DNA of 64,000 nt, from contig OW119923.1 of assembly GCA_933210815.1 (NCBI GenBank), positions 12,205,529-12,269,528 of the forward strand, read 5' to 3'. Origin of the DNA: Meta bourneti (Eukaryota; Arthropoda; Arachnida; Araneae; Tetragnathidae). Below, piece by piece: positions 20,463-31,664 of this stretch. Made by a program: the position numbers and the translations under genes. Numbering within the stretch: the stretch's first letter is position 1; each line of letters begins with the position of its first letter. The notes under the pieces were generated by a model. That model made no database searches and was not told where the DNA came from. It saw only the letters and a program-made list of their open reading frames with translations.

Positions 20463-21268
20463 AAGAACCTTTAAAAATAGTACTGAACGAAAAATATTTA
20501 AGAAAAAGGAGATGGTATAAAACTGTAGAAACCATCGACCGTAAAAGTAACTAGACGGACCAAGTGGGCGGAGTCACGGCCGTAAGATCTCAGAAGCTTA
20601 GGTCACGTGGGTAAGGAAGGGAATTGACTCGGACAGATCAGCTATGTAAGCGCAGAATTTAGTGGTTTTAATCACATTCAATAATTGAATTTTACAAGGC
20701 TTTTAACGTGTATCAATGGAAAAAATCTTTTCATAAGAAAAGGAAAAATAGTTTCTCGTGGTATGGTGCTGAGCGAATAAAAACAACGATTGAAATGTTA
20801 CAATTGCCAGTGATTAGGTCATGCCTGATAATTTGAAAAACGTGCCTTTTTATAAAGGGAAACACTAATAATAGCGCGTTCTTTGCTAGCAAATCATCTC
20901 TTGAAGATTTTAAATTGATACACAGCACAATACTCTTCTTTTTATTTTATTATCAGATGAAAAATGACACTTCATTTTGATAATTCTAAAATATTTTGTA
21001 GCTACAAAATCACATTTGTAAAGTTCCTTGGTATTTTTCAATTTATAGTAATTTTTATTTTATTACAATCAAAAATAAATCATGTTCTAATTTTAAGTTC
21101 AAACTTTAAAAAGTATATTAAAACATATATGAAGCTCTATTAATTTCGAATGCAATATACTTACTAGGGTAAGGTCTAGTCTTAAAAATAATTTCCTTAA
21201 TCTTATAAGTTATAATTACTTTTATAAAAATACTGTAATAATTGAACACTTTTGGAAACATTTTTATT
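20463..21268. other. No gene seen
   Basis: Includes a slightly GC-richer patch with GTCACGTGGG near 20,600; otherwise AT-rich and unrecognised. Confidence 0.35.
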
Positions 21269-21270
21269 TA

Positions 21271-22668
21271 CACTACTGGCCATTAAAATTGCTACACCAG
21301 GAAGGTGCCACGCCATGCACGTGAAACTTGCATGACATAGAACATGCTGTGATATGCAAATGATCAGATTTTCAACGCATTCATGCAAAGCAGGCGGCGG
21401 TAGCGACACCTACAATGCTATAAAAGAAGAGTTTTGACAGCAGGTTTCTCATACTGGAATTGCATTTGAACGTTGTTCTCGGGTAAGAAAGTTGTAATGC
21501 CTCATGTAAGAAGGAGAAATGCCTACCAGCACGTGTCTGGCTTTGATCGAGGAAGGATTGTAGCCTACCGTGATTGCGGTTTATCGTACCGCAGTACTGC
21601 TGCTCGCGTTGGTCGAGATCCCATGACTGTCAGCAGAATATGGAATCAATGGGTTCAGGACAGTTATACGGAACGTCGTGCAGGATCTCAGCGGCCCCCA
21701 TCACTAACAGCCGAGAAGACAGACATGTTATCCGCATGGCCACAAGGGATCGTACAGTCACGTCACGAGCCCTGAGTCGAGAAATGGAGTCGTTTGCAAG
21801 ACAAGTGTCTGCTCGAACAGTTCGACGACGTTTGCAGCAGCATGGACTATCAGCACGGCGACCATGTGGCTTCGGCTATCCTTGATGCTGCATCACAGAC
21901 AGGAGCGCCTCCAATAGTGTGATCAACGACGAACCTAGACGCAGGAATGGCGTCACGTCGTCTTTTCAGACGAATCCAGGTTCTGTATACAGCATCATGA
22001 TGGCCGCATCCGTGTTTGGCGTCATCGTGAAGAAAGCTCATTGTCAGCTTGCATTCGACATCGTCATATTGGCCCATCACCTGGAGTGATGGTATGTGGT
22101 GCCATTGGATACACGTCTCGATCACCTCTAGTTCGAATTGCCGTCTCTTTGAAAAGCATCCGTTACATTTCTGATGTGTTAAGGCCCGTGGCTCTGCCCT
22201 ATCTTCGAGGCCTCCGTAACGCTAGGTTTCAGCAGGACAATGCACGACCGCATGCTGCCCGTACTGTCCTGACCTTCCTTGATACAGAACATGTTCGACT
22301 GTTGCCCTGGCCAGCACGTTCTCCTGATCTCTCGCCAATTGAAAATGTGTGGTCAATGGTTGCCGAGCGACTGGCACGTCACCACTCGCCATTCACTACA
22401 GTCGATGAACTGTGGCATAGTGTTGAAGCTGCATGGACTGCAGTACCCGTACATGCCATACAATCTCTGTTTGACTCCATGCCCAGGCGGATAAGTGCTG
22501 TTATTGCTACCAGAGGTGGCTGCTCTGGGTACTGATTTCTCAAGATCTATATCTCCAAATTTCCTGTAAATTTAATCATTTGTTCTTCCCACTATAATAT
22601 GTGTCCAATAAATATCATTCTGTTATTTGCATTCCTTCCTGGTGTAGCAATTTTAATGTCCAGTAGTG
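21271..22668 (+). mobile_element. Tc1 element A (dead)
   Basis: Complete 1,398-bp element with 35-bp terminal inverted repeats (CACTACTGGCCATTAAAATT at the left, one mismatch at the right) and TA on both sides (21269-70, 22669-70). It lies in an array of TTTTTATTTACAAGAC-like repeats that continues to about 22,780. Confidence 0.93.
21497..22535 (+). pseudogene. Tc1 transposase of element A
   Basis: DDE transposase of the Tc1 family (TCB-like), cut-and-paste enzyme. It starts MPHVRRRNAYQHV, then two HTH-like regions. VVFSDESRF (first Asp), FQQDNARPH (second Asp) and SPIENVW (Glu) give DD34E spacing between the last two. The frame breaks near 21,735, and again near 21,885. Two TAG codons sit where Trp is expected in element B. 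It ends GGCSGY before TGA. Clearly inactivated; a diverged relative of element B. Confidence 0.9.
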
Positions 22669-22675
22669 TACATCA

Positions 22676-22785
22676 AACAAAGATATTTTTATTTACAAGA
22701 CATATTTTTGTTTACAAGACACATTTTTAGCTACATGAAACATATTTTTATTTACAAGAGACAAAACATAATTTTATTTACCATT
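22676..22785 (+). repeat. Short tandem repeat TTTTTATTTACAAGAC
   Basis: About four imperfect copies; the first half-copy lies at 21,258-21,270, left of Tc1 element A, so the transposon inserted into this array. Confidence 0.65.
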
Positions 22786-23350
22786 CAGCTGGTTCAGAAG
22801 ATTGTAACATTTTTTCAGTTGATAATTTCCACAAGAACTTTTTAAAGTTTTAGCAAATTTGATTGTGTTATGAATCGAAATATTCTTTTTGAAGAAAATT
22901 TCAAAATAATCATATTTTTTGTTGTGAGCCCCATTACTTTTGTGTTTCATAGTACACCTTTTTTGCAAGTTTTTAATAAAACATGTTTGTTCATAGGTTT
23001 TGACCATTCCCAAATTGTAGCACAAATTTTGATTGTGAGCATTGCTTATAAGGAAAGCAATTTAATGCTCCAAATATGCTCTTACCAAATAGTTTACAGA
23101 AGTATACAATTATGAATATGCAAGTCTTTTTAATGGCCCTTAAAACCAAAAGAAAAAGTAAGACTAGTGGGAACCCTGCACCACACATGCTTAGCTGATA
23201 TAAAATTGAGTGTAACTAAATTTTTTTCAAAGGTTCATTATCATATCATCCTATAATTATCTTCCTGCATTTTCATGGTCTTCAGGTTACCATAATCAGA
23301 AGTTTGAAACATTCTGACGATGAAAACAATATGATTGAAGGCTCTGAAAC
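22786..23350. other. No feature seen
   Basis: AT-rich; overlapping short frames on both strands without protein character. Confidence 0.4.
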
Positions 23351-23352
23351 TA

Positions 23353-24759
23353 CACTGCTGGCCACCCAAATTGCAACACCAAGAAAGACAAGAGATATCA
23401 CAACAAAATTTATTTTGTATAACATGTTGACCAAGTATCAAATGATTAAATTTATAGACTTCTGTGAAGTGTGGTTCCTGCCAAAATCAGTAGCCAGAGT
23501 AGCCGCCATTGTTGGAGATCACCGCTGCCACACGCCTCGGCATTGATTCAAAGAGACTTTGGATGTGTTCTTGGGGTACAGCAGACCAAGCAGCTTCCAC
23601 ACGTTGCCAAAGTTGATCTGGTGTGGCAGCTGGGGATGTATTCTGGGTCAATCGTTGAGCAACCATGGACCACATGTTTTCTATCGGCGAAAGATCCGGA
23701 GAGCGAGCTGGCCAGGGAAGCAATTCAATCTGGCGATTGACGAAGAACCCTTGGACAATGCGTGCCACGTGTGGTCGCGCATTATCCTGTTGAAATATGG
23801 CTGTGGGCAAGCCCTGAAGGTAAGGAAGGACAACTGGCTCCAACACCTCGGAGATGTAGCGAAGGCTGTTTAAAGTACCGGCAATGCGTACTAGAGGAGT
23901 GCGAGAGTGATATCCAATACCGCCCCATACCATAATACCCGGTGCAGGACCAGTGTGGCGGTGCATAACGCAGCTGTTCAGCATCCTCTCTCCACGGTGT
24001 CTCCAGACTCGAATCCGACCATCGTGGTGTTGCAGACAGAAGCGTGACTCGTCAGTAAAGACAATTTCATTCCATTCTGCCGTCCACATCCTTCTTTCAT
24101 CGCACCATTGGCGGCGGAAACGTCTGTGGTTCTGCGTCAAGGGTAGACGAAGCAATGGACGTCTTGCGGACAGACCACTCTGCTGTAAACGGCGTCGAAT
24201 GGTACGCGCAGACACTGAATGATGCGGTACAGACTGAATGTGCTGCGCTATGGTTCGTGATGTGGCTGAGCGATCCGTCACTGCCATACTCACAATATGC
24301 CTGTCATCACGTGAAGTGGTGCACTGAGGTGGATGCGATCGAACACGTCGGTCCGTCGTACCCTCCTGCATCCAACGATCACATATCCGCATTACAGTTG
24401 TTTGGTTTCGTCCAACACGACTACCGATTTCCCTGAAAGATAATCCACAATCTCGGTAGGCCACTATCCTTCCTCTGTCGAACTCGGATACTTGATCAAA
24501 AGATGATCGCTGTTTTCTACGAGGCATAATTGATCGTTTTTTTGAAAAAACCACAAGAAAAACACAATTGCCGTACTTGAAATCGTCGAAATCTCTAAGC
24601 CTTAAATAGCGCTTTGAAGTGGCACCACAGGCGCGCGTGATGTGCGTCTGCGCTGAAATTCTAATCATTTGCATATCTCACCTCCGCTAATGCATGTTGT
24701 AAATTTCATATTATTTGCATGCTTCCTTCAGGGTGTTGCATTTACGGTGGCCAGCAGTG
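23353..24759 (-). mobile_element. Tc1 element B
   Basis: 1,407-bp element between TA dinucleotides (23351-52, 24760-61). Both ends start CACTGCTGGCCACC and share TGCAACACC further in; beyond about 14 bp the inverted repeats differ by several bases. It is oriented opposite to element A, 685 bp away. Confidence 0.93.
23487..24527 (-). CDS. Tc1 transposase, apparently intact
   Basis: A 346-residue Tc1-family transposase with no internal stop. I chose the ATG at 24527 (MPRRKQRSSFDQV) because it aligns with the usual Tc1 start; the frame is open for 49 more codons upstream (to 24674), but that part is leader-like. The N-terminal paired-type HTH pair spans about residues 10-125 (DRGRIVAYRDCGLSFREIGS; VSARTIRRRLQQ). 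The catalytic triad is D159 (VFTDESRF), D248 (FQQDNARPH) and E283 (SPIENMW): DD34E. The C-terminus is NNGGYSGY. It binds the terminal repeats and moves the element by cut and paste at TA. All key residues are present, so it may be active or recently active. Confidence 0.93.
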   Translation of the reverse strand: MPRRKQRSSFDQVSEFDRGRIVAYRDCGLSFREIGSRVGRNQTTVMRICDRWMQEGTTDRRVRSHPPQCTTSRDDRHIVSMAVTDRSATSRTIAQHIQSVPHHSVSARTIRRRLQQSGLSARRPLLRLPLTQNHRRFRRQWCDERRMWTAEWNEIVFTDESRFCLQHHDGRIRVWRHRGERMLNSCVMHRHTGPAPGIMVWGGIGYHSRTPLVRIAGTLNSLRYISEVLEPVVLPYLQGLPTAIFQQDNARPHVARIVQGFFVNRQIELLPWPARSPDLSPIENMWSMVAQRLTQNTSPAATPDQLWQRVEAAWSAVPQEHIQSLFESMPRRVAAVISNNGGYSGY

Positions 24760-24789
24760 TAAATTGATTCAATGCAACTTCTGAATTTT

Positions 24790-27130
24790 TATGACTACTA
24801 TTTTTATTTATTAGTTTAAAGAATGTGACAATGAGAGGAATGCATTTAAGCAGCATTAATTGTCAATAACTCTGCATGAAAACTTGAATCTGCAGATCCA
24901 AGTTTTGATGAGCTGCAGACTGCACCAACTGGGACAAGGAACACTTCGTTTAATTCTATAAAATAGCTTGCAAAGCATGGTTGAAGCTATTTACCAATAT
25001 AAGTCTACCGACCCATCAGTATAAATCTTAAAATGGTCCTCATAATCTAATGTAAAAGACTAAGTGTCAATTGTCTTAGCTGGAAAGGGTCTTTCTTGGT
25101 GGCACAGCCAAGAATGTCAAATCTTATTTGGTAGAGATCGAAGGGGGTTCAGCAGGAAAATTTATAGGATCAAGAGCAAACTAGGTGACAATTTTCTTTA
25201 TACGATTGCTATTATGTGAAATTGTACTTACTGGGTTGTTTTCAGGGAGTGATAGGTTTATGAAATACGTATTACAAAATCTTTGATTGATAAATAAATT
25301 CAAGGGCTCAACAGCCAATTCTATTTCCATAGAATCAACGGGAGCAGTTTTTGGGCAGCCTAAGCAGACTCAGGGTTAAATTTTGAATTATTTACAACTT
25401 TATGTGTATCAGCTACTCCTCCCCAAATCTCACTGGCATAAGTCAACTTGGATCTGATATAAGCAATATAAAACATTCTATTGATGGTGTCAGGATCCCA
25501 GCGTCTGCTAGAAATGAATTTCAAAGTATTGAGTTTCCCTGAACAAGCAGTTATCAAGTACCGAATCTGAATATGGGCATTCCATAAAAGTTTGAGATCA
25601 AGAGTCATCCCAGCAACTTCGAGTGGGGATTGCAGTTCAATAAATAACCATCAAAAAGCTCGGGAATAAAGTTGCTCAGAGTATCTATTAGTAAAAGTTG
25701 TGAATTCAGTCTTCAATTGAAAAATCACAAGACCCCACCCAGAGGCCCAGTTCCAGATATAGCTTAGTGCAGATTGTATTCTAAAGGTGGCCAGGAACGG
25801 GTCGGCATCAGACCAAAGTGATGTCGGCGAAGACTGAACTTTGGACGCCAGTTTGGAAGTCTACCAAGCCTATCGTGTGAAGCTATATTAAAGAGAGGGA
25901 CTGAAGAGAGATCCCCGAGGAACTCCTGTAAAAATACGTTTTGAAGTCAGATAAAGAATAAACCTTAGTCTAGATGGATCGATTGCTCATAGAGTTGGGA
26001 AGATATCTCAGCATATTCCTTTAATTTCAATCTTTAAACATTGCTATACAGTTGATCTAGGGATTTTATCAAACACAGCTTCAAAGTATATAAAAACTGC
26101 AATAGTAAATCATTTGAAAAACCTTCATAGATGATACTTGTAAAAAGAAATGGGCATCAGGTGCTCTTGAACGGAAACCTAACTGTGTCATCGATCAAAT
26201 TAAAAAATTCCAGCCTCCATGTCAGTTGATTACCTAATAATCTCTCCATTAGTTCCCAAAACTCGAGGTGATGGAAATGGGTCTATATGAATCACATTTA
26301 AAAGCGCCCGTGTTTGGCTAAACCAGTTGCATAAATGAGGCCTGTCTCCATTCATTTGGTATAATACCCACTGTTTCAAACATCATTAAAAAGGTCAAGA
26401 CCTCAATTCAGACAAAGTAAAGGGTGAGTCTGTCAAGTCGAATATGAAAAGATTATCTTAGTCTGTCCAAGAGTCTATTCCCTTTATTGTTTAAGTTCAG
26501 GTCGAGGTCTCTGAAGTGAATATATATATTTTAAAAACACTATCTACAGTATTTGCAATAGTATTGTCAGGAATCTTAGGGCAGTCCAGGTGGTCTCGTC
26601 ATTCTGCATATAGCTGATCTTGTGTGTGTGCTACTCCTATACAATGTGTCTTTGTAGGTAGTCACATATGGTAAGAAGTCAAAAGCAAACAACTCCAACA
26701 GCTCTTGATTGGGCTACCACTGTAAGATAGTGGTATGCCAATAAACACGGGCACAGCCTAAATTACAAATGTTTGTTAATCATATATGTATCTACACTAT
26801 ATACAATCAGAGATTTGTGTCCCTTGGTCATGGGCGCTGCAAACAGGGAAAAATGGAATCTACTCAAACGGCCACACAAAACCACCTCTGTTCAGATTAA
26901 GCTTTGCAACAGTTCTGTGTCGCCAGATTCCACAGGGAGATAGTTCAATCACACCCTTAAAAACCATCTGGACAATAATTAGATCATCTCGATAGATGTT
27001 TTGGCCAGAGGTGGACCTCTGATCCCGAGTTTGCTAGGGATGTCACATCACAAATGGTAACAAAGCTGTCAGTCATTTAGCGAAAACAATGGGCACTGAC
27101 ATCACCCCATCAGATGACTCAAAAATGCTT
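24790..27130 (-). mobile_element. Jockey-like LINE, decayed
   Basis: Scattered reverse-transcriptase blocks read on the minus strand in the right order from high to low coordinates. They are an endonuclease-to-RT linker near 26,900; YRPISITSSFG near 26,270; EAVFDKIPRSTV near 26,050; GVPRGSLFSPSLFNI near 25,900 (GVPQGSVLSPLLF in relatives); SVFADITL near 25,820 (catalytic FADD, one Asp lost); WASGWGLVI near 25,730; and MTLDLKLLWNAHIQ to 25,360. IYTDGS near 25,020 is the RNase H start. Many stops and shifts; both ends unclear. Jockey-clade is the best fit, from motif wording only. Confidence 0.72.
25360..25608 (-). pseudogene. LINE reverse transcriptase, C-terminal piece
   Basis: 82 open codons including GKLNTLKFISSRRWDPDT and YIAYIRSKLTYASEIWG, the thumb/connector end of a non-LTR reverse transcriptase. 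It is the longest uninterrupted part of the LINE described above. Confidence 0.75.
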
Positions 27131-28346
27131 TAACCTGGTAGAAGGTGCACTTCAGTCAAACATACTTCCTACCACAGGCTCCAAATTTCCATCAGCATCT
27201 ACTGTCGCTAATAAATTGTACTCTATTTCTTGCTTGTAAGCATTCAATCTTGGAGCCTATTCAGTGTTTTCAGCTCATATATGTGGTTTGTTGAAAATAC
27301 AACCCAATAAGAACTTATAAGTGGAAAGTGATGCTTGAATGTACATTACACAGGACATGTTTGGAATATGGAAAACTCCATTCTAAGACCCAGGTCTGAA
27401 AATGGTTTTGAGGCAGATAATTCATACAATTTTGCTCTGAGTTCCAAGTAGCCGAGTTCAACATGAAAAGTGTGTAGGATACCTTTTTCAGAACCCCATG
27501 AGTACTCCCACTTTAAAAGACTGAGGTAGCTGAAACAGGTTTTTAATGTGGGAGAACATAAATCTGCTGCTAATGAGATTATCCTATTCTTACAGTAAAT
27601 ATTCTCAGAATTTTCTGTTTGAGGAGTGGGAGATAACCCACCATTCGTAGGCTAAAATGACAGAAAAACTTAATAAAGTGCCATTTTGAGTAGTAATTGC
27701 AAAGGCATTTAAATTAGCTTAGCTTTTTGAGATAATTCTATTAACTAGAACATTTTAGTCTTGCTAAAGAAATAATCTAAATCTGAGCCTTAAATACTTC
27801 TATATCTGTGATACATTGATTTCACGAATAGTTAGCACCATAAGATATGAACAAAAATGCTTTACTTCTCCAAAATCATGTAGTTTTAAGCCAAAAGAAC
27901 TCCACTATGTATATTAAAGTAAGTGTCAACAGATATTTCATTCTAGATGTCATAATTTGGATGAATTCAGAGTTACTTAATTCCCATACATTACTGCTTA
28001 TGTCAATATCATAACCATGAACAAGTTGAAAACAGCCTTCAGTGATGATTTCGAGATTTAATGTGTGGAAATGAACTTTGTAGTTATAAGATTCAAATTT
28101 GAGATTGTCTGAAAGTTTCCAACAATGAAAAACATACGTATTCTTGAAAAACAAAGCATAACTTTATGTTAAAAAGGTTTATTTTACTCAAATTCAGAAC
28201 ATCCTCTCTACAAAGTAGAAACCTATACTGATTTCCACATTGTGGCATATTAATTACATAAAACAGTGTGTCACATCCGAAGATAAATGATAAGAAATAA
28301 ATGAAATCACAATATACATGCAGTTAAAAACACATGGACATAACTT
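27131..28346. other. No gene seen; PPWD1 3' flank
   Basis: AT-rich. A 92-codon minus frame at 27876-28154 has no recognisable character. The part near 28,160-28,346 may hold the PPWD1 3' UTR (a complement of AATAAA lies near 28,166). Confidence 0.4.
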
Positions 28347-30185
28347 TTATTTCAAAGTTATGTTTATAATTCTGATGTCATCATAAGGCTTATCAGTCTT
28401 TGGATTTGTTTTCACAGTGCTTATATTCTGGCACACTTCCATGCCTTTAGAGACACGTCCAAACACAGTGTGTTTATTGTCCAACCATGGAGTTGGTATG
28501 ACAGCGACGAAAAATTGTGATCCATTCGTGTTGGGGCCAGCATTTGCCATACTGAGTGTATAGGGACGATCATGCTTGAGACTAGGGTGGAATTCATCTT
28601 CAAACTCACCACCCCAAATGGATTCTCCAGAAGTGCCTGTTCCAGTAGGATCACCAGTCTGAATCATGAATCCTTTGATGACCCGATGGAAGATGTGTCC
28701 GTTGTAATAATTGTTCTTACTATGGACACAAAAGTTTTCAACAGTTTTGGGACATTCTTTAGGAAACAGTTTGCAGTGGATATCGCCCATGGTGGTGTGA
28801 ATGACACAGTTGTGGTACAGCTGTTGCTGACTCAGAGATTCTGTCGCTGCGATGATGTCCTCCTTGGATGGCTTTTCATTGAAAATATCCCGTTCAGCAT
28901 CGATGCTCTTCGTATCAGCAGGTTCCCTGGAGGTGAATAAGTAGAATCTATTCTTTTTGAATGCAGTGCAGAATAGTGTTGGATCACTTAACTGCCCTTC
29001 CAAGGTGGGATTGTCGGAAGCTTTCATTGCGACTGTGACAGCTGCTTTTGATTTGTTTGGGATTCCCTGATAAAGTGCCAGTTTCAAAGGTCGAATGTTT
29101 TCATTCTTTCCTATCACCCGTGTGCAACGATTGGTGACAATGTTCACCACCTTAATTCCTAACATAGTCGGATACAGTACGAAGTAGCCACTTTCGTCAA
29201 AAACAATGCCAGTATTGTCGAATACTTCTGCTTTTTCCAGGTCTCTCTCTATGGCCATTCTACGACCAAATTCCATGTTGGGCAACTGCTGTTTCATCTG
29301 TTGAAGCTCAGACAGGTGCTGCAGGCTTTCATCGTAAACACGTGTCATTTTACCAGTCAAGAAGCGAAATATTCTGACTTTGCGGTCTGCACACAACAAT
29401 GCAAATAAATCACCGTTAGGAGAAAATGCGAGATCTGTAGGGTGGGTTTTGTGTTTCACAAGCTCGTATAGGTCAGTGTCTAGTTTAGAGTCAAATTTCA
29501 AGCATTTAGGAAACTTGAAGTCTTTTTTCAGTGTAGACCAATACTCAATCATACCATTACGGTCACATGAAAGAACAACTTCATACACTGGATTGAACTT
29601 TATTAGGGCAATTGAAGATGAATGCAATTTCTCAAACATATGAAGGGGTTCGCCCATTTCTCGTCCATCATAGATATAAATTTCTTTCGATTGACGAACA
29701 GAAACAGCGAGCGATGCAATGGCATCCCCTGCACCATGAATCCATTCACAATATTCAGGGCAAAATTTCAGTTTAATCATGTTGATCATATCAAAATTAA
29801 CGACATCAAATACTTTTAATGAATTGTCATTTGATATCGAACACAGCAAAGTTCCTGATGAGTTGACACTGATGCACTGAATGTTTCCCAGATGTGCTCT
29901 GAAATGCTTCACGAACACGATTCCTTCCTCCGTCTTCTTCCAAAATTTCATGTGGCCGTCGCAACTGGCCGTTATGATGAAATCGGTTTTGGTGGTTACT
30001 ACATGAGTAACGACATCTCTGTGCATGTAGCTTTTCTCGTACGATTCTTTATCAGGAATGTTTTTCAGGTACATGGGTTCGAACTCCAAAACTTTCCTTT
30101 TTTTCTTAGGAGCTGCTTCGGATAATGAGGGACCAATACATTCTTCACTGCTGGAATCCTCATCATGACTACGTTTATCAGCCAT
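28347..30185 (-). CDS. PPWD1: PPWD1: WD40-cyclophilin prolyl isomerase
   Basis: 612 residues in one uninterrupted exon, close to the 646 of human PPWD1. A Ser/Glu-rich N-terminus with a basic KKKRK nuclear signal (about residue 27) precedes WD40 repeats (about 55-300; for example DGHMKFWKK, DNSLKVFDV, DRNGMIEYWS, ADRKVRIFRF). After a linker the cyclophilin domain spans about 458-611. It keeps FHRVIKGFMIQTGDPTGTGT with catalytic R501, GPNTNGSQFF, and WLDNKHTVFGRV with W567, the cyclosporin-contact position. PPWD1 is a nuclear peptidyl-prolyl cis-trans isomerase found in late spliceosomes. ATG at 30185 matches the family start (MADKR). AATAAA overlaps the TAA stop. No introns is notable, since the human gene is multi-exon. 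Confidence 0.96.
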   Translation of the reverse strand: MADKRSHDEDSSSEECIGPSLSEAAPKKKRKVLEFEPMYLKNIPDKESYEKSYMHRDVVTHVVTTKTDFIITASCDGHMKFWKKTEEGIVFVKHFRAHLGNIQCISVNSSGTLLCSISNDNSLKVFDVVNFDMINMIKLKFCPEYCEWIHGAGDAIASLAVSVRQSKEIYIYDGREMGEPLHMFEKLHSSSIALIKFNPVYEVVLSCDRNGMIEYWSTLKKDFKFPKCLKFDSKLDTDLYELVKHKTHPTDLAFSPNGDLFALLCADRKVRIFRFLTGKMTRVYDESLQHLSELQQMKQQLPNMEFGRRMAIERDLEKAEVFDNTGIVFDESGYFVLYPTMLGIKVVNIVTNRCTRVIGKNENIRPLKLALYQGIPNKSKAAVTVAMKASDNPTLEGQLSDPTLFCTAFKKNRFYLFTSREPADTKSIDAERDIFNEKPSKEDIIAATESLSQQQLYHNCVIHTTMGDIHCKLFPKECPKTVENFCVHSKNNYYNGHIFHRVIKGFMIQTGDPTGTGTSGESIWGGEFEDEFHPSLKHDRPYTLSMANAGPNTNGSQFFVAVIPTPWLDNKHTVFGRVSKGMEVCQNISTVKTNPKTDKPYDDIRIINITLK

Positions 30186-30406
30186 GATAAGAGAATTTGC
30201 GAGAACAAGAACTTTTTGAAAAAAAAAACCTCGATGAACAAATATTTAAGCTCTTTGGAGCTTAATTAATCTACTCGTCAGATAATTTAAATCAACGATC
30301 TCAGCTGTAGACAAGCAAGAGAGATCTGTAAACAAACGGCACATATATTCAGTTCAGTTCAAAGTTTGAATTTATTTATTAGTGATCAAGTAATCACTTA
30401 CGTTTT

Positions 30407-30726
30407 GTGGGCCGCGGTGGCCCGGTTGGAAGAGTAACGAACTAGCAACCGAAGGGTTGCGAGTTCGAATCCAGCCAAAACACCGTCGTGTACAAAGGGG
30501 GCTGGTGCACGTTAAATCTGTCGTGGCCTCAAATGTCCTCACGTTGGCGTGGTGTGGAAGTTTGGAGAGTGGGGTGCCAGCTCAGGTGTTGCCTCGTCAT
30601 CTGACCGTGGTTGAAAATTACGTGGTGTTGTCCTCGGATCTTTCCCTTTGGGATTGATCCCGGACCGTCACCAATAGCCCATTGTGTTGCTCCAGTGTGA
30701 CGTTAATTGAAATACCCTACCCTACC
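30407..30726 (+). mobile_element. SINE-1, full length, plus strand
   Basis: Complete copy from GGGCCGCGGTGGCCCGGTTG to an ACCCT-rich tail, flanked by an exact 12-bp duplication CACTTACGTTTT (30395-30406 and 30727-30738). It lies about 200 bp upstream of the PPWD1 start and head-to-tail opposite the next copy. Confidence 0.92.
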
Positions 30727-30760
30727 CACTTACGTTTTAATGAATTTAATTTCTTTTGCA

Positions 30761-31073
30761 AGGGGGGTATTTCAATTAACGTCACACTGAAGCAACAAAA
30801 CGGGCTATTGGTGACGGTCCGGGATCAATCCCAAAGGGAAAGAACCGAGGACAACACCACGTAATTTTGAACCACGGTTAGACAACGAGGCAACACCTGA
30901 GCTGGCACCCCACTCTCCAAACTTCCACACCACGCCAACGTGAGGACATTTGAGGCCACGACAGATTTAATGTGCACCAGCCCCCTTTGTACACGACGGT
31001 GTTTGGCTGGATTCGAACTCGCAACCCTTCGGTTGCAAGTCCGTTACTCTTCCAACCGGGCCACCGCGGCCCC
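30761..31073 (-). mobile_element. SINE-1, full length, minus strand
   Basis: Complete copy with tail first on the plus strand. Flanked by TTCTTTTGCA (30751-30760 and 31074-31083). With the copy at 30,407 it makes an inverted pair with a gap of about 35 bp. Confidence 0.92.
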
Positions 31074-31202
31074 TTCTTTTGCAGGGAAAATAATTAAAAT
31101 GTAGAATGAAACGAAATTGACTTGCACCAAGTTTGAGTTAAGGACTTTAATCAGACAAATTACAATTTAAAATATTCATTGAAACTGTATCTATAGAATA
31201 GA

Positions 31203-31250
31203 CAATAGCCCATTGCGTTGCTCCAGTGTGATATTAATCAAGATATCTAC
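31203..31250 (+). repeat. SINE-1 3'-end scrap
   Basis: CAATAGCCCATTGCGTTGCT and the following tail match the last ~45 bp of SINE-1, with a few changes; no clear duplication. Confidence 0.7.
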
Positions 31251-31385
31251 CTACTATAAAAATGATACCTTAAATTGGGTTTTCGTGGAAAACTTAAGAT
31301 CTTTTAACATGCTTCCAAAAGACAACCAGTTTTAAAAGCACACATAAAAGTAAATGTTTTTTTCGAAACGAATTTTCGATTATTA

Positions 31386-31634
31386 TTGTTGTTATTGTTA
31401 TTGTTATTTCAATTAACGTCACACTGGAGCAACACAACGGGCTATTGGTGACGGTCCGGGATCAATCCCAAAGGGAAAGATCCGAGGACAACACCACGTA
31501 ATTTTGAACCACGGTCAGATGACGAGGCAACACCTGAGCTGGCACCCCACTCTCCAAACTTCCACACCACGCCAACGTGAGGACATTTGAGGCCACGACA
31601 GATTTAACGTGCACCAGCCCCCTTTGTACACGAC
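31386..31634 (-). mobile_element. SINE-1, 5'-truncated
   Basis: Tail and body only, flanked by a 12-bp duplication TTTCGATTATTA (31374-31385 and 31635-31646). The element-strand tail is AATAAC repeats rather than AATACC, showing tail variation within the family. Confidence 0.88.
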
Positions 31635-31664
31635 TTTCGATTATTAATATTCTTATAGAATGTA

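Noticed and set aside
23953..24436. Plus-strand frames of about 90 codons
   Set aside because: Antisense to the intact Tc1 transposase.
28572..30125. Several plus-strand frames of 65-122 codons
   Set aside because: Antisense to PPWD1, which accounts for the whole interval.
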